From the IMG/VR virus record IMGVR_UViG_3300020180_000048, positions 1 through 39,644 of that record: a DNA stretch of 39,644 nt; one strand, written 5' to 3'. Under the pieces are notes generated by a model. It had not been told where the DNA came from. It worked only from the letters and a program-made list of their open reading frames with translations, and did not search any database. Origin of the DNA: a virus. A program made the translations under genes and the position numbers. Of the stretch, positions 29,774 to 38,481 are shown piece after piece. Every line of letters begins with the position of its first letter. The stretch's first letter is position 1.

Positions 29774-31279
29774 ATGATTGTTGTCGAAGGATTCTCCGAC
29801 TCGTACAAGGTGCCCGGCTTCTACGGGCAGACCGTTTTCGGCGCCGGCCGTAGCGCATTTGCGACCGGCGCCATGAAGGTGCTCGTGGTCGGGCTCAAGC
29901 ATCCGAGCCTTGGCACCATCGTGCCCGACTCGGAGGTCAAAGAGGTCTTCTCTCTCGACGAGGCAGATGCCGTTGCGGGCTCCGGCGGCGAGGCCGCTCG
30001 GATGATGCGCAAGGCTATGAGAACCCGCGGCCCGCGATACTTCATCGCTTGCCCACTGGCCGCGGTGGGCGCTGCTGCGGCGACCTCGACCATCACGATC
30101 GCTGGATCGTGGGCGCTTGCCGGGACTGTCAACTTCTACGTTGGCGGAGACCTGATAGAGGTCAACTTCACGACCACGTCAGTCACTGTGACGCTTGCCG
30201 CCGAAGCGATCGTTGCGGTCGTCAACGCCAACCTCCAGTTGCCAGTGACTGCCGCAAACACGGCTGGCGTCGTGACGCTGACCCACAAGAACCCTGGCAT
30301 CCGAGGCAACGCGCTCTTCCTGCGACAGGACAGCGTCCTGCGCCCGTCTGGCATGACCGTCGCCATTGCTGGCGGCACGCCTATCCTCGCAAACGTGCAG
30401 GTGCCTTTCACCGGTGGAACTGGCGTAGAACCGCTGGCGCTCATGCTGGCCACGCTGCACCCGCTCAAGTTCGACCGCATCGCGTGGGCGCAGAACGACT
30501 CGGCTTCGCTCCTCGATATCGAGGCGCAGATCGACGACAAGGCTGGCCCGCTCGTTGGCCGGCTCGAGCACAGCGTCGTCGGTTTCACTGGCACGCTCGC
30601 GGCGACCACGTCGCTTGCGCAGACGACTTTGAACGACCAGCGTTTCGAGGCGAAGTGGTCACAACACGCCGAGACTCCGGCCGGCGAGATCGCCGCATCT
30701 TGGGCGGCCTACCGCGCCATGATGGAGGCGACGAACCCGAACAGGAACCTCGACGGCCACGTTGTCCCGGGCTGCAAGGGCGCCCCGCTCGCGGCGTCGC
30801 GGCCCAGCACTCCGGTGCAGCAAGCGGCGCTCGACAACGGCGTTTCGGTCTGCACGACCAACGAGGCCGGCGAGATCGTGACCATCCGCGCAATCACCAC
30901 GCGCAGCCTCAACGGCTCGGAGCCGGACTACAAGACACTCGACGTCGGTCAGGCCACGACCGCTGACTACTGGCGCGACCGGATGAAGTTCATCTGGATC
31001 ACCGAGTACCTCGTCGCCAACGAGTACGTGCAAGACAACCCCGCCGACGGGGACCCGACGCCGCCCGCCGGCATCGGCTTCCCGCGCCACTGGAACTCGC
31101 GAGTTTTCGAGGAGCTGATTCGCATGCAGGATGAGCGCATCCTCACGGCGGTGCGCCAGTTCCCTCCCGTCAGCGAGTGGAACGCTACGGCCAAGCGGAT
31201 CATGACGTCCTCGGACATCTTCCCGCTCCCGACGCAGCACCAGCTTGGCTTCGTCTCACGCCAGCTCAACACGATCTGA
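29774..31279 (+). CDS. Contractile tail sheath protein
   Basis: A 501-residue protein. The N-terminus (KVPGFYGQTVFGAGRSAFAT, GAMKVLVVGLKHPSLG, DEADAVAGSGGEAARMMRKA) and C-terminus (DYWRDRMKFIWITEYLVANE, RHWNSRVFEELIRMQDE) follow Mu L-like sheath proteins. Residues 100-210 form a variable beta insertion (STITIAGSWALAGTVNFYVG). It would polymerise around the tube and contract on infection, so the virion is a myovirus type. Confidence 0.85.
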   Translation: MIVVEGFSDSYKVPGFYGQTVFGAGRSAFATGAMKVLVVGLKHPSLGTIVPDSEVKEVFSLDEADAVAGSGGEAARMMRKAMRTRGPRYFIACPLAAVGAAAATSTITIAGSWALAGTVNFYVGGDLIEVNFTTTSVTVTLAAEAIVAVVNANLQLPVTAANTAGVVTLTHKNPGIRGNALFLRQDSVLRPSGMTVAIAGGTPILANVQVPFTGGTGVEPLALMLATLHPLKFDRIAWAQNDSASLLDIEAQIDDKAGPLVGRLEHSVVGFTGTLAATTSLAQTTLNDQRFEAKWSQHAETPAGEIAASWAAYRAMMEATNPNRNLDGHVVPGCKGAPLAASRPSTPVQQAALDNGVSVCTTNEAGEIVTIRAITTRSLNGSEPDYKTLDVGQATTADYWRDRMKFIWITEYLVANEYVQDNPADGDPTPPAGIGFPRHWNSRVFEELIRMQDERILTAVRQFPPVSEWNATAKRIMTSSDIFPLPTQHQLGFVSRQLNTI

Positions 31280-31377
31280 AGCCCGGCGCGTAGCGCGCCA
31301 AACAGTCATCGGCCGCCCGTCGCCGCTCGCATCTGGCGAGCGCGGACGGAGGCCCAGCACGAAGGGACGACGACCAC
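31280..31377 (+). other. 98-bp sheath-tube gap with two hairpins
   Basis: Hairpin 1 is GGCGCG, TAG, CGCGCC at 31285-31299. Hairpin 2 is CGCTCGC, ATCTG, GCGAGCG at 31324-31342. GAAGGGA follows as the tube ribosome binding site. Without T-runs they may be partial terminators or mRNA stabilisers that set sheath-to-tube ratio. Confidence 0.45.
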
Positions 31378-31743
31378 ATGGCCGATCGCATGATTCACGC
31401 GTCCGTGTACATCGGGTCGCGCAAGGTCGCCTATGCCGAGTCGGCCCAGCTGACCATCAACGGCAACGGCGAGCAGGTCATCACCGACGAGTCGATCTTC
31501 GAGAGCGACGGCAAGGTGACCTGCCAGGTCGAGTTCACCGAAGCCATCCCGGAGGCCGGCGAAGACGCTGGCGCCATCGATGCACTGCTAGGACAGACCG
31601 ACGCATCCATCGGCTACTTTGCCGGCGGCAAGATCTACAAGGCCGACGGGCGCTTCATCACCGGCGTTCTCAATACGACGATGGCGAACGGCTCACTCAG
31701 AGGCCAGTTCACCTTCCGCGGTGCCCGTCCCGAAGCCACCTGA
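31378..31743 (+). CDS. Tail tube-like protein
   Basis: A 121-residue protein directly after the sheath gene. Beta-rich sequence (ASVYIGSRKVAYAESAQLTI, then VTCQVEFTEAIPEAGED) and TMANGSLRGQFTFRGARPEA fit the small tube proteins of contractile tails. It would form the inner tube through which DNA passes. Shorter than many tube proteins (about 115-150 residues is usual), so still within range. Confidence 0.7.
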   Translation: MADRMIHASVYIGSRKVAYAESAQLTINGNGEQVITDESIFESDGKVTCQVEFTEAIPEAGEDAGAIDALLGQTDASIGYFAGGKIYKADGRFITGVLNTTMANGSLRGQFTFRGARPEAT

Positions 31744-32336
31744 TGTCGAAGTTCGCCGCCATCTGCAAGGGCACCCGCGCCCGTCGCAAGGACGTCAGGT
31801 TCACCACGCTTCATGGCAAGGAAGCGGCGTGTGACCTGCGCGTGCTCAATGGCGCGGAGCACGAGGCTTGCTTGGTAGCGGCGTCTGCCGCCGCCAAGAC
31901 AGCCGGTGTCCCAGCAGATCACGGGAGCGTCGTGTTCGACTTCGCGCTCGCTTGCGAGATCGTCGCCAAGTCAGCGATCGACCCGGACAAGCAGGACGTC
32001 GAAGAGGCGTATTTCGCCAGCGTGGCAGAGGTCAAAGACGGGCTCGACCGCGAGCGCGTGTTCCTGCTCTTCGATCGGCAGACCTCGTTGCAAGACGAGG
32101 TGTCGCCGCGGCTGAGCACGATGACGCTCGACGAAGCGGTCTCAAAGGTGTTCGAAGCCGCGCTCGTCCCGGAGGGGCATGAACTCCCTTTCGAGCTGTG
32201 GCAGCCGGTTGCGCGCAGGCAATGGGTGCGTACTTTGGTCGACCTGCTTGTGAGCTCGGACGCGCTGAAGTCGCTCTATACCTCGGGCTCATCTACCACT
32301 TCGAGCGAACCTTCCCGCACCTCAACCCCCTCGTGA
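31743..32336 (+). CDS. Tail assembly chaperone, with a probable frame switch at its end
   Basis: A 197-residue protein between tube and tape measure, the usual place of the tail assembly chaperone (gpG or Mu gp41 type). Helical sequence (FDFALACEIVAKSAIDPDKQ, DEAVSKVFEAALVPEG) fits. The last 18 or so residues (TSGSSTTSSEPSRTSTPS) look out of frame: the -1 frame reads YLGLIYHFERTFPHLNPL instead. See the overlapping element at 32183. Confidence 0.7.
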   Translation: MSKFAAICKGTRARRKDVRFTTLHGKEAACDLRVLNGAEHEACLVAASAAAKTAGVPADHGSVVFDFALACEIVAKSAIDPDKQDVEEAYFASVAEVKDGLDRERVFLLFDRQTSLQDEVSPRLSTMTLDEAVSKVFEAALVPEGHELPFELWQPVARRQWVRTLVDLLVSSDALKSLYTSGSSTTSSEPSRTSTPS

Positions 32337-32362
32337 GGTCGGTGCAATGGCGTCTCAAGTGA
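32183..32362 (+). other. -1 frame extension of the tail chaperone, with slippery-site candidate
   Basis: The -1 frame opens right after a TGA at 32180 and closes at TGA 32360. CCCTTTC at 32186-32192 is in the correct phase for a -1 slip (C CCT TTC to CCC TTT). Third-position G/C, however, favours frame 0 until about 32275 and the -1 frame after that, near TATA at 32277-32280. So either programmed frameshifting occurs, or a two-base indel has happened there. The -1 product would end SVQWRLK. Confidence 0.5.
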
Positions 32363-32964
32363 GGCCGCGGCCGGCGATATCTGCCGCTCACCGTAGCGCG
32401 CTCGACTCCGCCAGGGGCGTCACGTCTGCGCCAACAGAGGCGCCAGTGAGCGCCAAGGACGCGCCGATCGTCGTCACGCTGCCGCCGTCTGCATTCGCGC
32501 AGTCCTGGGCTGGCAAGCCGAATGAGCCAGTGCGCATTGGCTTGCGCCTATGCTCAGAGTCGACGCACGACAAGGCGCGCGCGAATGCGACCGTGAGCGC
32601 CGACCGCTTCTACCCAGAGGCGTCGCGCAACTCGGAGTCGTACGTGGAGCACTGGAACGGGCAGATCGTCCGCGGCGTGATGGCGGAAGCCGTGTGCCAG
32701 CCTCACGATGTCACCCGCTCCTGGTTCAAGGCTATGGCCGCCGACCTCGTGGGCGTGGCGTTCACAGAAAAGGGCATCCTGCGTCTGTGGCAGGGCTACG
32801 CCGAACTGACCGAGCAGCTTTCCCCGCTCCTTCGGCTAGCGACGCCCGAAGATCTATCCGACCTGTCGACCCGTCTGGCTGATGCCGACGCGATCGGTCA
32901 CTTGCACGACGGCGACCGTCGGCTGCTGGCACGCATTCTTGACGACCTGCGCGCGCAGGGCTGA
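32347..32964 (+). CDS. Second tail assembly-associated protein
   Basis: A 205-residue protein overlapping the -1 frame of the chaperone. The N-terminus is alanine and proline rich; the core (VRIGLRLCSESTHDKARANA, then YVEHWNGQIVRGVMAEAVCQ) and the helical C-terminus (LADADAIGHLHDGDRRLLAR) have no recognised family. Its position between chaperone and tape measure suggests it helps assemble the tail. GAGGT lies upstream of the ATG. Confidence 0.65.
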   Translation: MASQVRPRPAISAAHRSALDSARGVTSAPTEAPVSAKDAPIVVTLPPSAFAQSWAGKPNEPVRIGLRLCSESTHDKARANATVSADRFYPEASRNSESYVEHWNGQIVRGVMAEAVCQPHDVTRSWFKAMAADLVGVAFTEKGILRLWQGYAELTEQLSPLLRLATPEDLSDLSTRLADADAIGHLHDGDRRLLARILDDLRAQG

Positions 32965-32972
32965 GGCACGCC

Positions 32973-35312
32973 ATCGCCCAGATCCGGATCACGATCGGAG
33001 CAGCGCTCGACTCATCGGTCGCGCGGAGCTTCGATCAAGTCGAGCAGCGCGCCAACAAGGCGGGCGGCAAAGCGCGCGAAGCCATGGCCCGCTCTGGCAA
33101 GGCCCAGGGCCAGGATGCCGTACGTAGCGCGACGCAATCGGCCGCGGCAGAAGAGCGTCGCGCGCAGGCTCAAGTGCGCTCGGTCACTCGCGTCAACGCG
33201 CAGATCGCCAGGCTCGAGGCGAGCGCAGCGGCTGACGCTGACAGGCGCCGGCAGAAGTCCGTCCGCGCCGACATGCGCGGCTTTGACGATCGGATGCGCG
33301 CCTCCAAGAAGGCTCACGACGCAGAAGAGCGAGACGTCATGCGCGTCGTCGCCGCGAGCGAGCGTGCCGACAAGCGCAAGGCGGCATCAAGCCAGCGCGA
33401 GTCGACGATCAATCGCAACATCTTCGCTCGCGAGTTCGGTCGCCGCACGGTGTCGAACCTGGGGCAGACAGCGCGCTTCGGTATGGGCGTCGCTGGGCAG
33501 CTGGCCCGTGGCGCTGGCGTCAACCTCGACATTGGCGCGTCCGCCGCGCGCAACGTGGAGTTGGAGAAGCGGGCGATCGACCTGTCCAACTCGGGCTACA
33601 ACCCGAACGCGGCCGAAGGCGACTCCTCGCGCATCCGTGTCGATCAGGCCGACATCCAGAAGAACGTAAAAGAGTCGGCCGACGCAAACGCGTTCAGTCG
33701 CACTGAGGCCATGGAAGGCCTTCAGGCATTCGTAGGCAAGACCGGCGACCTGAAAACGGGCATGGGCGTCATGAAGGAACTTGGCGCATTGTCACGCGCG
33801 ACTGGTACCGACCTCGGCGACATGGTCGAAGCAGCTGGCGACGTTTCCAGCGTGCTCGGCGACATGAAGGGCGAGGACAAGATCAAGCGAATCGGCCAGG
33901 TCATGCGATCCATCGCTGGGCAGGGCAAGCTCGGCGCGGTCGAACTCAAGGATCTCGCTACGCAGATGGCGAAGGTTAGCGTTGCCGCTACGGCCTTCGA
34001 CGGCAAGACCGAAGACAACATCGTGCTCATGGGCGCGTTTGCTCAATTGGCCCGCCAAAAGGGCGGCGCGACCACGGCGAACATCGCCGCATCAAGCGTA
34101 TCCGGGATGGTCAACACGTTCCGGACCCCCGCTCGGATGGCAGCTTTCAAGAAAGAAGGCATCGACGTCATAAACCAAGATACGGGGATGATCCGCAACC
34201 CGGAAGAACTCCTCAAGGCTGCGCTTGCGAAGACCGGCGGAGATCCAGAGCGTTTCAAGAAGCTATACTACAACTCTTCTGGAGCGCGCGCTGTCGAGGG
34301 TTCTGCGAACACGTTTCGGCGCGCTCGCAATGCTTCGAGATCTGCCGGTGGCAGTGAGGACGAGGCGACATCGGCGGGCCTCAAGGCAGTGACCGAAGAG
34401 CTGGACAAGTTCAAGAAAGTCGCCATGGGCGAGGGCGAGATCCGCGAGTCGCTCGGTAAGGCGCTGGAGTCTCAGTCCGCCAAGGCGCAGCAGTTCAACA
34501 ACCGCATGGACGACGTCACCGCCGGCTTGCAGGCGAAGCTTGCGCCGGCTCTTGAGCGCGCCGCTCCTGGCCTCATCAAGCTGGCCGAGGCGCTCAGCCA
34601 CGCTATCGCGTGGGCCGTCGACAACCCCGGCAAAGCGATCACGCTGGCCATCGTCGGCAGCATCGCAAAGGCGGGCCTTGAGACGGCGATCTCTAGTGGC
34701 ATGGCCTCGCTGCTGAAGAAGATGATTGGCGGCGGCGCTGGGGCTAGCGTGGCCCCAGGCGTGGTTCCCGGCGGCGCTGGCGCAGCCGGCAAGGTTCTCC
34801 CCGTGGCAGGCGCCGCCCTCGTCGGCTTCGCCGCTGGCGCCGCGCTCGACAGCATGGACGAGGAGGCTGATCGCAAGGCGTACATCGCGACACAGGGCTC
34901 CCTCAACGAGGGCAGCAATGCCGCCAGCCGACTTCGCATGAGCATGGGCGGTTCGGCAGCAGAGCAGGAAGGCGCGCTCGCAGAGGGCATGGTCACAGTC
35001 CAGCGTCTCGGCTCCGAGATCATCGATTCAAAAAGCCAGGAGCAGTCGGTCTTCGACTATCTCGGTGGTGGGTATGCCAGCGCTGCCGGCAATTGGGCGT
35101 CTGGCGGCAGAATCGGCCAGAGCCTCGATGAGCAAAGCGCTCAAGAGGAAAAGGTAGCTCGGCAGCCTGAACTCGAAGCGCAGATGGTAGCCGTGCAGAC
35201 CGCCATTGACAACCTCACCGCCAAGATGGGCGGCAACATCAACGTGACCGTCACCAACCAGCCAACGCCCGGCGTAGATCCCGCCGGCCGCGCGCCGCCT
35301 CCATCACCATGA
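32973..35312 (+). CDS. Tail tape measure protein
   Basis: About 779 residues. The N-terminus (AQIRITIGAALDSSVARSFD), extensive coiled coil, NLGQTARFGMGVAGQLARGA and hydrophobic helices (ITLAIVGSIAKAGLETAI near residue 555; VAGAALVGFAAGAAL) are typical of tape measures, which set tail length and contact the membrane. No ATG, GTG or TTG exists in frame between the TGA at 32940 and an ATG at 33090. I start at ATC 32973 because GAGG lies six bases upstream and homologous N-termini begin here. CTG 32961, with a CTGA overlap, is the alternative. Confidence 0.8.
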   Translation: MAQIRITIGAALDSSVARSFDQVEQRANKAGGKAREAMARSGKAQGQDAVRSATQSAAAEERRAQAQVRSVTRVNAQIARLEASAAADADRRRQKSVRADMRGFDDRMRASKKAHDAEERDVMRVVAASERADKRKAASSQRESTINRNIFAREFGRRTVSNLGQTARFGMGVAGQLARGAGVNLDIGASAARNVELEKRAIDLSNSGYNPNAAEGDSSRIRVDQADIQKNVKESADANAFSRTEAMEGLQAFVGKTGDLKTGMGVMKELGALSRATGTDLGDMVEAAGDVSSVLGDMKGEDKIKRIGQVMRSIAGQGKLGAVELKDLATQMAKVSVAATAFDGKTEDNIVLMGAFAQLARQKGGATTANIAASSVSGMVNTFRTPARMAAFKKEGIDVINQDTGMIRNPEELLKAALAKTGGDPERFKKLYYNSSGARAVEGSANTFRRARNASRSAGGSEDEATSAGLKAVTEELDKFKKVAMGEGEIRESLGKALESQSAKAQQFNNRMDDVTAGLQAKLAPALERAAPGLIKLAEALSHAIAWAVDNPGKAITLAIVGSIAKAGLETAISSGMASLLKKMIGGGAGASVAPGVVPGGAGAAGKVLPVAGAALVGFAAGAALDSMDEEADRKAYIATQGSLNEGSNAASRLRMSMGGSAAEQEGALAEGMVTVQRLGSEIIDSKSQEQSVFDYLGGGYASAAGNWASGGRIGQSLDEQSAQEEKVARQPELEAQMVAVQTAIDNLTAKMGGNINVTVTNQPTPGVDPAGRAPPPSP

Positions 35313-36196
35313 GCCCCTTCGACGAGCTTCAGCCGGCTTCATTCGCCGGGCTGGGGTTCGCCGTCACGAGGTGGAGCGTCAAGGGAGGCTATCGGCACCA
35401 CCTGCACGAGTACCCTGGTTCCCCCGGTGGGCAGGACGAGGGCATCGGACGCCGCTCCTACACCGTGGAGTACGACGCCGTCTTTTCGGCCAACGACCCA
35501 GTCCATGGGCCGCTCGCCTTCACCGACACGCTCAACCAGATCCGAATCCTGTTCGAAAAGGGCGAGATCGGCCCGCTCGTCGTGCCGCACCTCGGCACCA
35601 TCGACGCGCGTTGCATCGATTGGGACGAGCAGGCGGACCCGACTCGGATGCGCGACGGCATCCGGATGAAGATGTCGTTCTTGGAGATCTCCGAGGAGGA
35701 GCTTTCCATCGACGACGTGATTCAGACGACATCCTCGTCGCTGTTCAACAAGATCGAGCTTGTCATGGCTGCCATCGCGCCGCTCGAGTTGGAGGAGCCC
35801 GACCTCTTCGAATCGATCGAAGGCGCCATGAACGAGGTGCAGGGCGTGCTCGATCAGGTGGAGCTTGCGGGCGACCAGCTCGGCGCGAAGATCGCTGGCG
35901 TCACCAGCAAGATTCAGCAGATTGAAGCGTCGGCGTCAGAACTTGGCGACCCGGACAACTTCGCCGTCGGCCGCGCGCTTCGCGACCTCGGCGCAACGCT
36001 GATCTCATCAGGCGAGAAGGTCGCCGCGGTCATCGCGCCGACTACGTCGTACGTCACGACGTCCGAGATGTCGGTCACCGAGGTATCCATCGTAGTGTTC
36101 GGCGACACGTCGCACGCCGTTGACATCCTCCAGTCGAACCGCAGCGTCATCGACGACGCGTTCGCAATCCCCGAGGGCACGACGCTCAGGGTCTGA
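35309..36196 (+). CDS. Mu N-like DNA circularisation / tail protein with LysM-like end
   Basis: A 295-residue protein. PASFAGLGFAVTRWSVKGGY, then RHHLHEYPGSPGGQDEGIGR, GPLAFTDTLNQIRILFEKGE and IGPLVVPHLGTIDARC match the N-terminal domain of Mu gpN, named DNA circularisation protein. The C-terminus (FGDTSHAVDILQSNRSVIDD, then AIPEGTTLRV) resembles a LysM-like tail module. It belongs to the baseplate assembly set following the tape measure. Confidence 0.75.
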   Translation: MSPFDELQPASFAGLGFAVTRWSVKGGYRHHLHEYPGSPGGQDEGIGRRSYTVEYDAVFSANDPVHGPLAFTDTLNQIRILFEKGEIGPLVVPHLGTIDARCIDWDEQADPTRMRDGIRMKMSFLEISEEELSIDDVIQTTSSSLFNKIELVMAAIAPLELEEPDLFESIEGAMNEVQGVLDQVELAGDQLGAKIAGVTSKIQQIEASASELGDPDNFAVGRALRDLGATLISSGEKVAAVIAPTTSYVTTSEMSVTEVSIVVFGDTSHAVDILQSNRSVIDDAFAIPEGTTLRV

Positions 36197-37380
36197 TGGC
36201 GCGATTCGACGAAGAAGCCAACCGAATCGAGTTGGTCTCGGACGGTATCCCGATCCTGTACTCGGAGAGCTACGAGGTCATTCTCGGCATCCTCCAGCAG
36301 CCGGCGGCGTTCTGCCTGACGCTCGGCGCAGCGGTGCCCGTCCGCGAGCTCGCGGAGCTTTGGGTACCAGGCACGCCGTTCGAGCTTCGCATCGGCGGCG
36401 CTGCCCAGTTCTCGGGCCGCAGCGACGGCTACACGCTCGGCAAGGGAGAGGGAGGCAATCGCTGCTCGGTCCGCGGCCGCGATACGCTAGCGACGCTCAA
36501 CGACGCCTTCGCGCGCACCGAGCAGGGATTCTCGGACGCGTCGTTTCTCGACCTCGTCAACGCTGCCATGACAGAGGCATACGGCCTTTCCGGCGCGCCG
36601 ACGGTCATCTTCTCCAACGAGGCGAACCGCAAGGCCATTACGAAGGCGCCCGTGGAGCAGGACTCAGGGCCCGTAGCGCTCGCGCGCGTGATTGCCAGGG
36701 GGCTAGGATTCGAATTGAAGCTCGCGTCCAAGGCTGCGCAGTCGAAGAAACTACAGCTGAAGATGGGTCAGCGTTGGCTGTCGGACTTTCTCAAGCCAGA
36801 GATGGATCGCGCTGGCCTGTTCCTGTGGGCCGCTGGCGATGGGACCGTGATGCTGACCACGCCGAACACGGCGCAGCAGCCGACCTTTCGGCTGTTTCGG
36901 CGCAACGGCAAGACGAACATCATCGACGGCGAGTACAAGAACGAGCCGACCGCGCGATTCTCTCGCTGCGAAGTTCACTCGCGAGCCGGCGGCGCCGCCG
37001 ATGCGCGCACCAAGATCTTCGCATCCTACGAGGACCAGGAGATGGTTGGCTGGGGCTTCGACCGCCCGCTGTGCATCTCCGACCCAAAGAGCAAGACCAT
37101 CGAGCAGGCCGAGTTCCTGGCTCGTCGCAAGATCATCGAGGCGCGCCGCGGCGCATGGTCGCTCTCGTACACGATCGCAGGGCACGCGTTGCCCAACCTG
37201 TACAACGGCGAGATGTCGATCCCAGCGCCCGACGTGGTGTTCGAGGTCGATGACGACGAGTTCGGCATTAGCGGCAAGTTCTGGGCTGAGGCGGTCGCGC
37301 ATCGTCGCAATCCGCATCGCACGACGACCATCCAGCTGATGCGAGTCGAAGACGTCGTCTTCGGTGGAGATCCCGAATGA
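36196..37380 (+). CDS. Mu P-like baseplate hub protein
   Basis: A 394-residue protein whose ATG shares a base with the previous TGA. FELRIGGAAQFSGRSDGYTL, then SVRGRDTLATLNDAFA, TKIFASYEDQEMVGWGFDRP and FLARRKIIEARRGAWSLSYT fit Mu gpP / phage tail protein D-type hub proteins. It should form the baseplate hub that holds the spike. Confidence 0.8.
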   Translation: MARFDEEANRIELVSDGIPILYSESYEVILGILQQPAAFCLTLGAAVPVRELAELWVPGTPFELRIGGAAQFSGRSDGYTLGKGEGGNRCSVRGRDTLATLNDAFARTEQGFSDASFLDLVNAAMTEAYGLSGAPTVIFSNEANRKAITKAPVEQDSGPVALARVIARGLGFELKLASKAAQSKKLQLKMGQRWLSDFLKPEMDRAGLFLWAAGDGTVMLTTPNTAQQPTFRLFRRNGKTNIIDGEYKNEPTARFSRCEVHSRAGGAADARTKIFASYEDQEMVGWGFDRPLCISDPKSKTIEQAEFLARRKIIEARRGAWSLSYTIAGHALPNLYNGEMSIPAPDVVFEVDDDEFGISGKFWAEAVAHRRNPHRTTTIQLMRVEDVVFGGDPE

Positions 37381-38150
37381 GCTTCGACCTCGATCTTTCG
37401 ATCGCCGCCTTCTCCGAGTTCGTGGACGGCGTTCTCCAGGTCGCAGTGGACCGCTACGGCGAGTCGCAACAGAGCGGCGCAAGCCTGCCGTCCGTGCAGC
37501 CGCTAGGCATTCTGTCGCGTCCGCTGGACCCGACAACCGACCCGGTGACGAAGACGCCCGTGGCGGGGGCAAGCTGCCTATTCGCTTTCGACGGCGACAG
37601 CGGTGACGGCTTCTCGATGCCGACGACGGACGCGCGACTGGTGAAGTTGGTCCCCGAGATCGCCAAGGGCGCGACCGTTCTCTACTCCGCGGGCCCGTGG
37701 TTGCTCCTCGACGAGGAAGCCAAGAACGTGATGCTCCGCCAGCCTATCGGCACGGACAAGAGCCAGGTCATCGCCATGTCCGGAGTCGACGGCGAAGAGC
37801 AGATCCAGGTCCGCCACCTCAAGGGTGGCGGCATCGCGTGCCTGCCTGACGGCTCGGTGCTGATAAACGCGGAAACCGCGTCAAACTTCGTCCAGATCAA
37901 GAACGACGGGGTCACCATCTCGGGGCTGCTGAGCCTCGCCGGCGGCGCGGTGCTGGGCGACACGGTTGGTGCTAAGCCCGTGGCGCTGGCGCCTGAAATT
38001 GCCATTTGGGCGACCACCGTGAATGTTGCGTTGACCGCAATCGCGACACTTCTAAATGCGCCGGGGCCCGTGATCGGCGCGCCCGGCGCCGTAGTTCCGC
38101 CACCGCCATTGTCGCCCACGTTCATCGCCACGAAGGTTGCGGCATCCTGA
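37377..38150 (+). CDS. Mu gp45-like baseplate spike protein
   Basis: A 257-residue protein. FVDGVLQVAVDRYGESQQSG is followed by an OB-like domain (VPEIAKGATVLYSAGPWLLL), a KGGGIACLPDGSVLINAETA beta-helix-like segment, and a proline-rich C-terminus (APGPVIGAPGAVVPPPPLSP). These fit Mu gp45 / gpV-like spike proteins, the cell-envelope-piercing device of a contractile tail. The C-terminal low-complexity tail precedes a repeat protein gene. Confidence 0.7.
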   Translation: MSFDLDLSIAAFSEFVDGVLQVAVDRYGESQQSGASLPSVQPLGILSRPLDPTTDPVTKTPVAGASCLFAFDGDSGDGFSMPTTDARLVKLVPEIAKGATVLYSAGPWLLLDEEAKNVMLRQPIGTDKSQVIAMSGVDGEEQIQVRHLKGGGIACLPDGSVLINAETASNFVQIKNDGVTISGLLSLAGGAVLGDTVGAKPVALAPEIAIWATTVNVALTAIATLLNAPGPVIGAPGAVVPPPPLSPTFIATKVAAS

Positions 38151-38461
38151 TGGGGTGCGGGTTCACCGTCCCGACGCTGTCGATCGCGATCCCGGGGATC
38201 CCAGGCTTCTCTCTGCCTTCGATCCCGTCGATCCCGTCGTTGCCGAGCGTGCCCGGATTCCCTGTGCCGTCGGTCGAGATCTCGCTGTCGATCCCGGGCA
38301 TTCCCGGCTTCTCTCTGCCTTCGATCCCGACGCTACCCGCTCTGCCTTCGGTGCCAGGTTTCCCTGTTCCAAGCGTAGAGATCTCGCTGGCGATACCTGG
38401 ACTGCCAGGATTCTCATTGCCCTCGATCCCGACGCTGCCGTCGCTGACATGTCCGTTCTGA
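38150..38461 (+). CDS. PGIPGF repeat protein, candidate tail spike or baseplate component
   Basis: A 103-residue protein built of a 34-residue repeat (two full units and a partial third). Each unit reads about (L/I)(S/A)IPG(I/L)PGFSLPSIP, then (T/S)(L/I)P(A/S)LPSVPGFPVPSVEI; the P of the first IPG recurs at residues 15, 49 and 83. Cysteines stand at 3 and 101. No charged residue except two glutamates. No family recognised. Polyproline-rich, so perhaps a stiff fibre. It follows the spike gene directly, hence a possible tip or extension; this is inference. Confidence 0.7.
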   Translation: MGCGFTVPTLSIAIPGIPGFSLPSIPSIPSLPSVPGFPVPSVEISLSIPGIPGFSLPSIPTLPALPSVPGFPVPSVEISLAIPGLPGFSLPSIPTLPSLTCPF

Positions 38462-38481
38462 CCTCAGCAAAGGCCACCTAG

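Noticed and set aside
31285-31342. Intrinsic terminator between sheath and tube genes
   Set aside because: Stems are good but no T-run follows, and the tube must be cotranscribed with later tail genes, so I list them only as hairpins.
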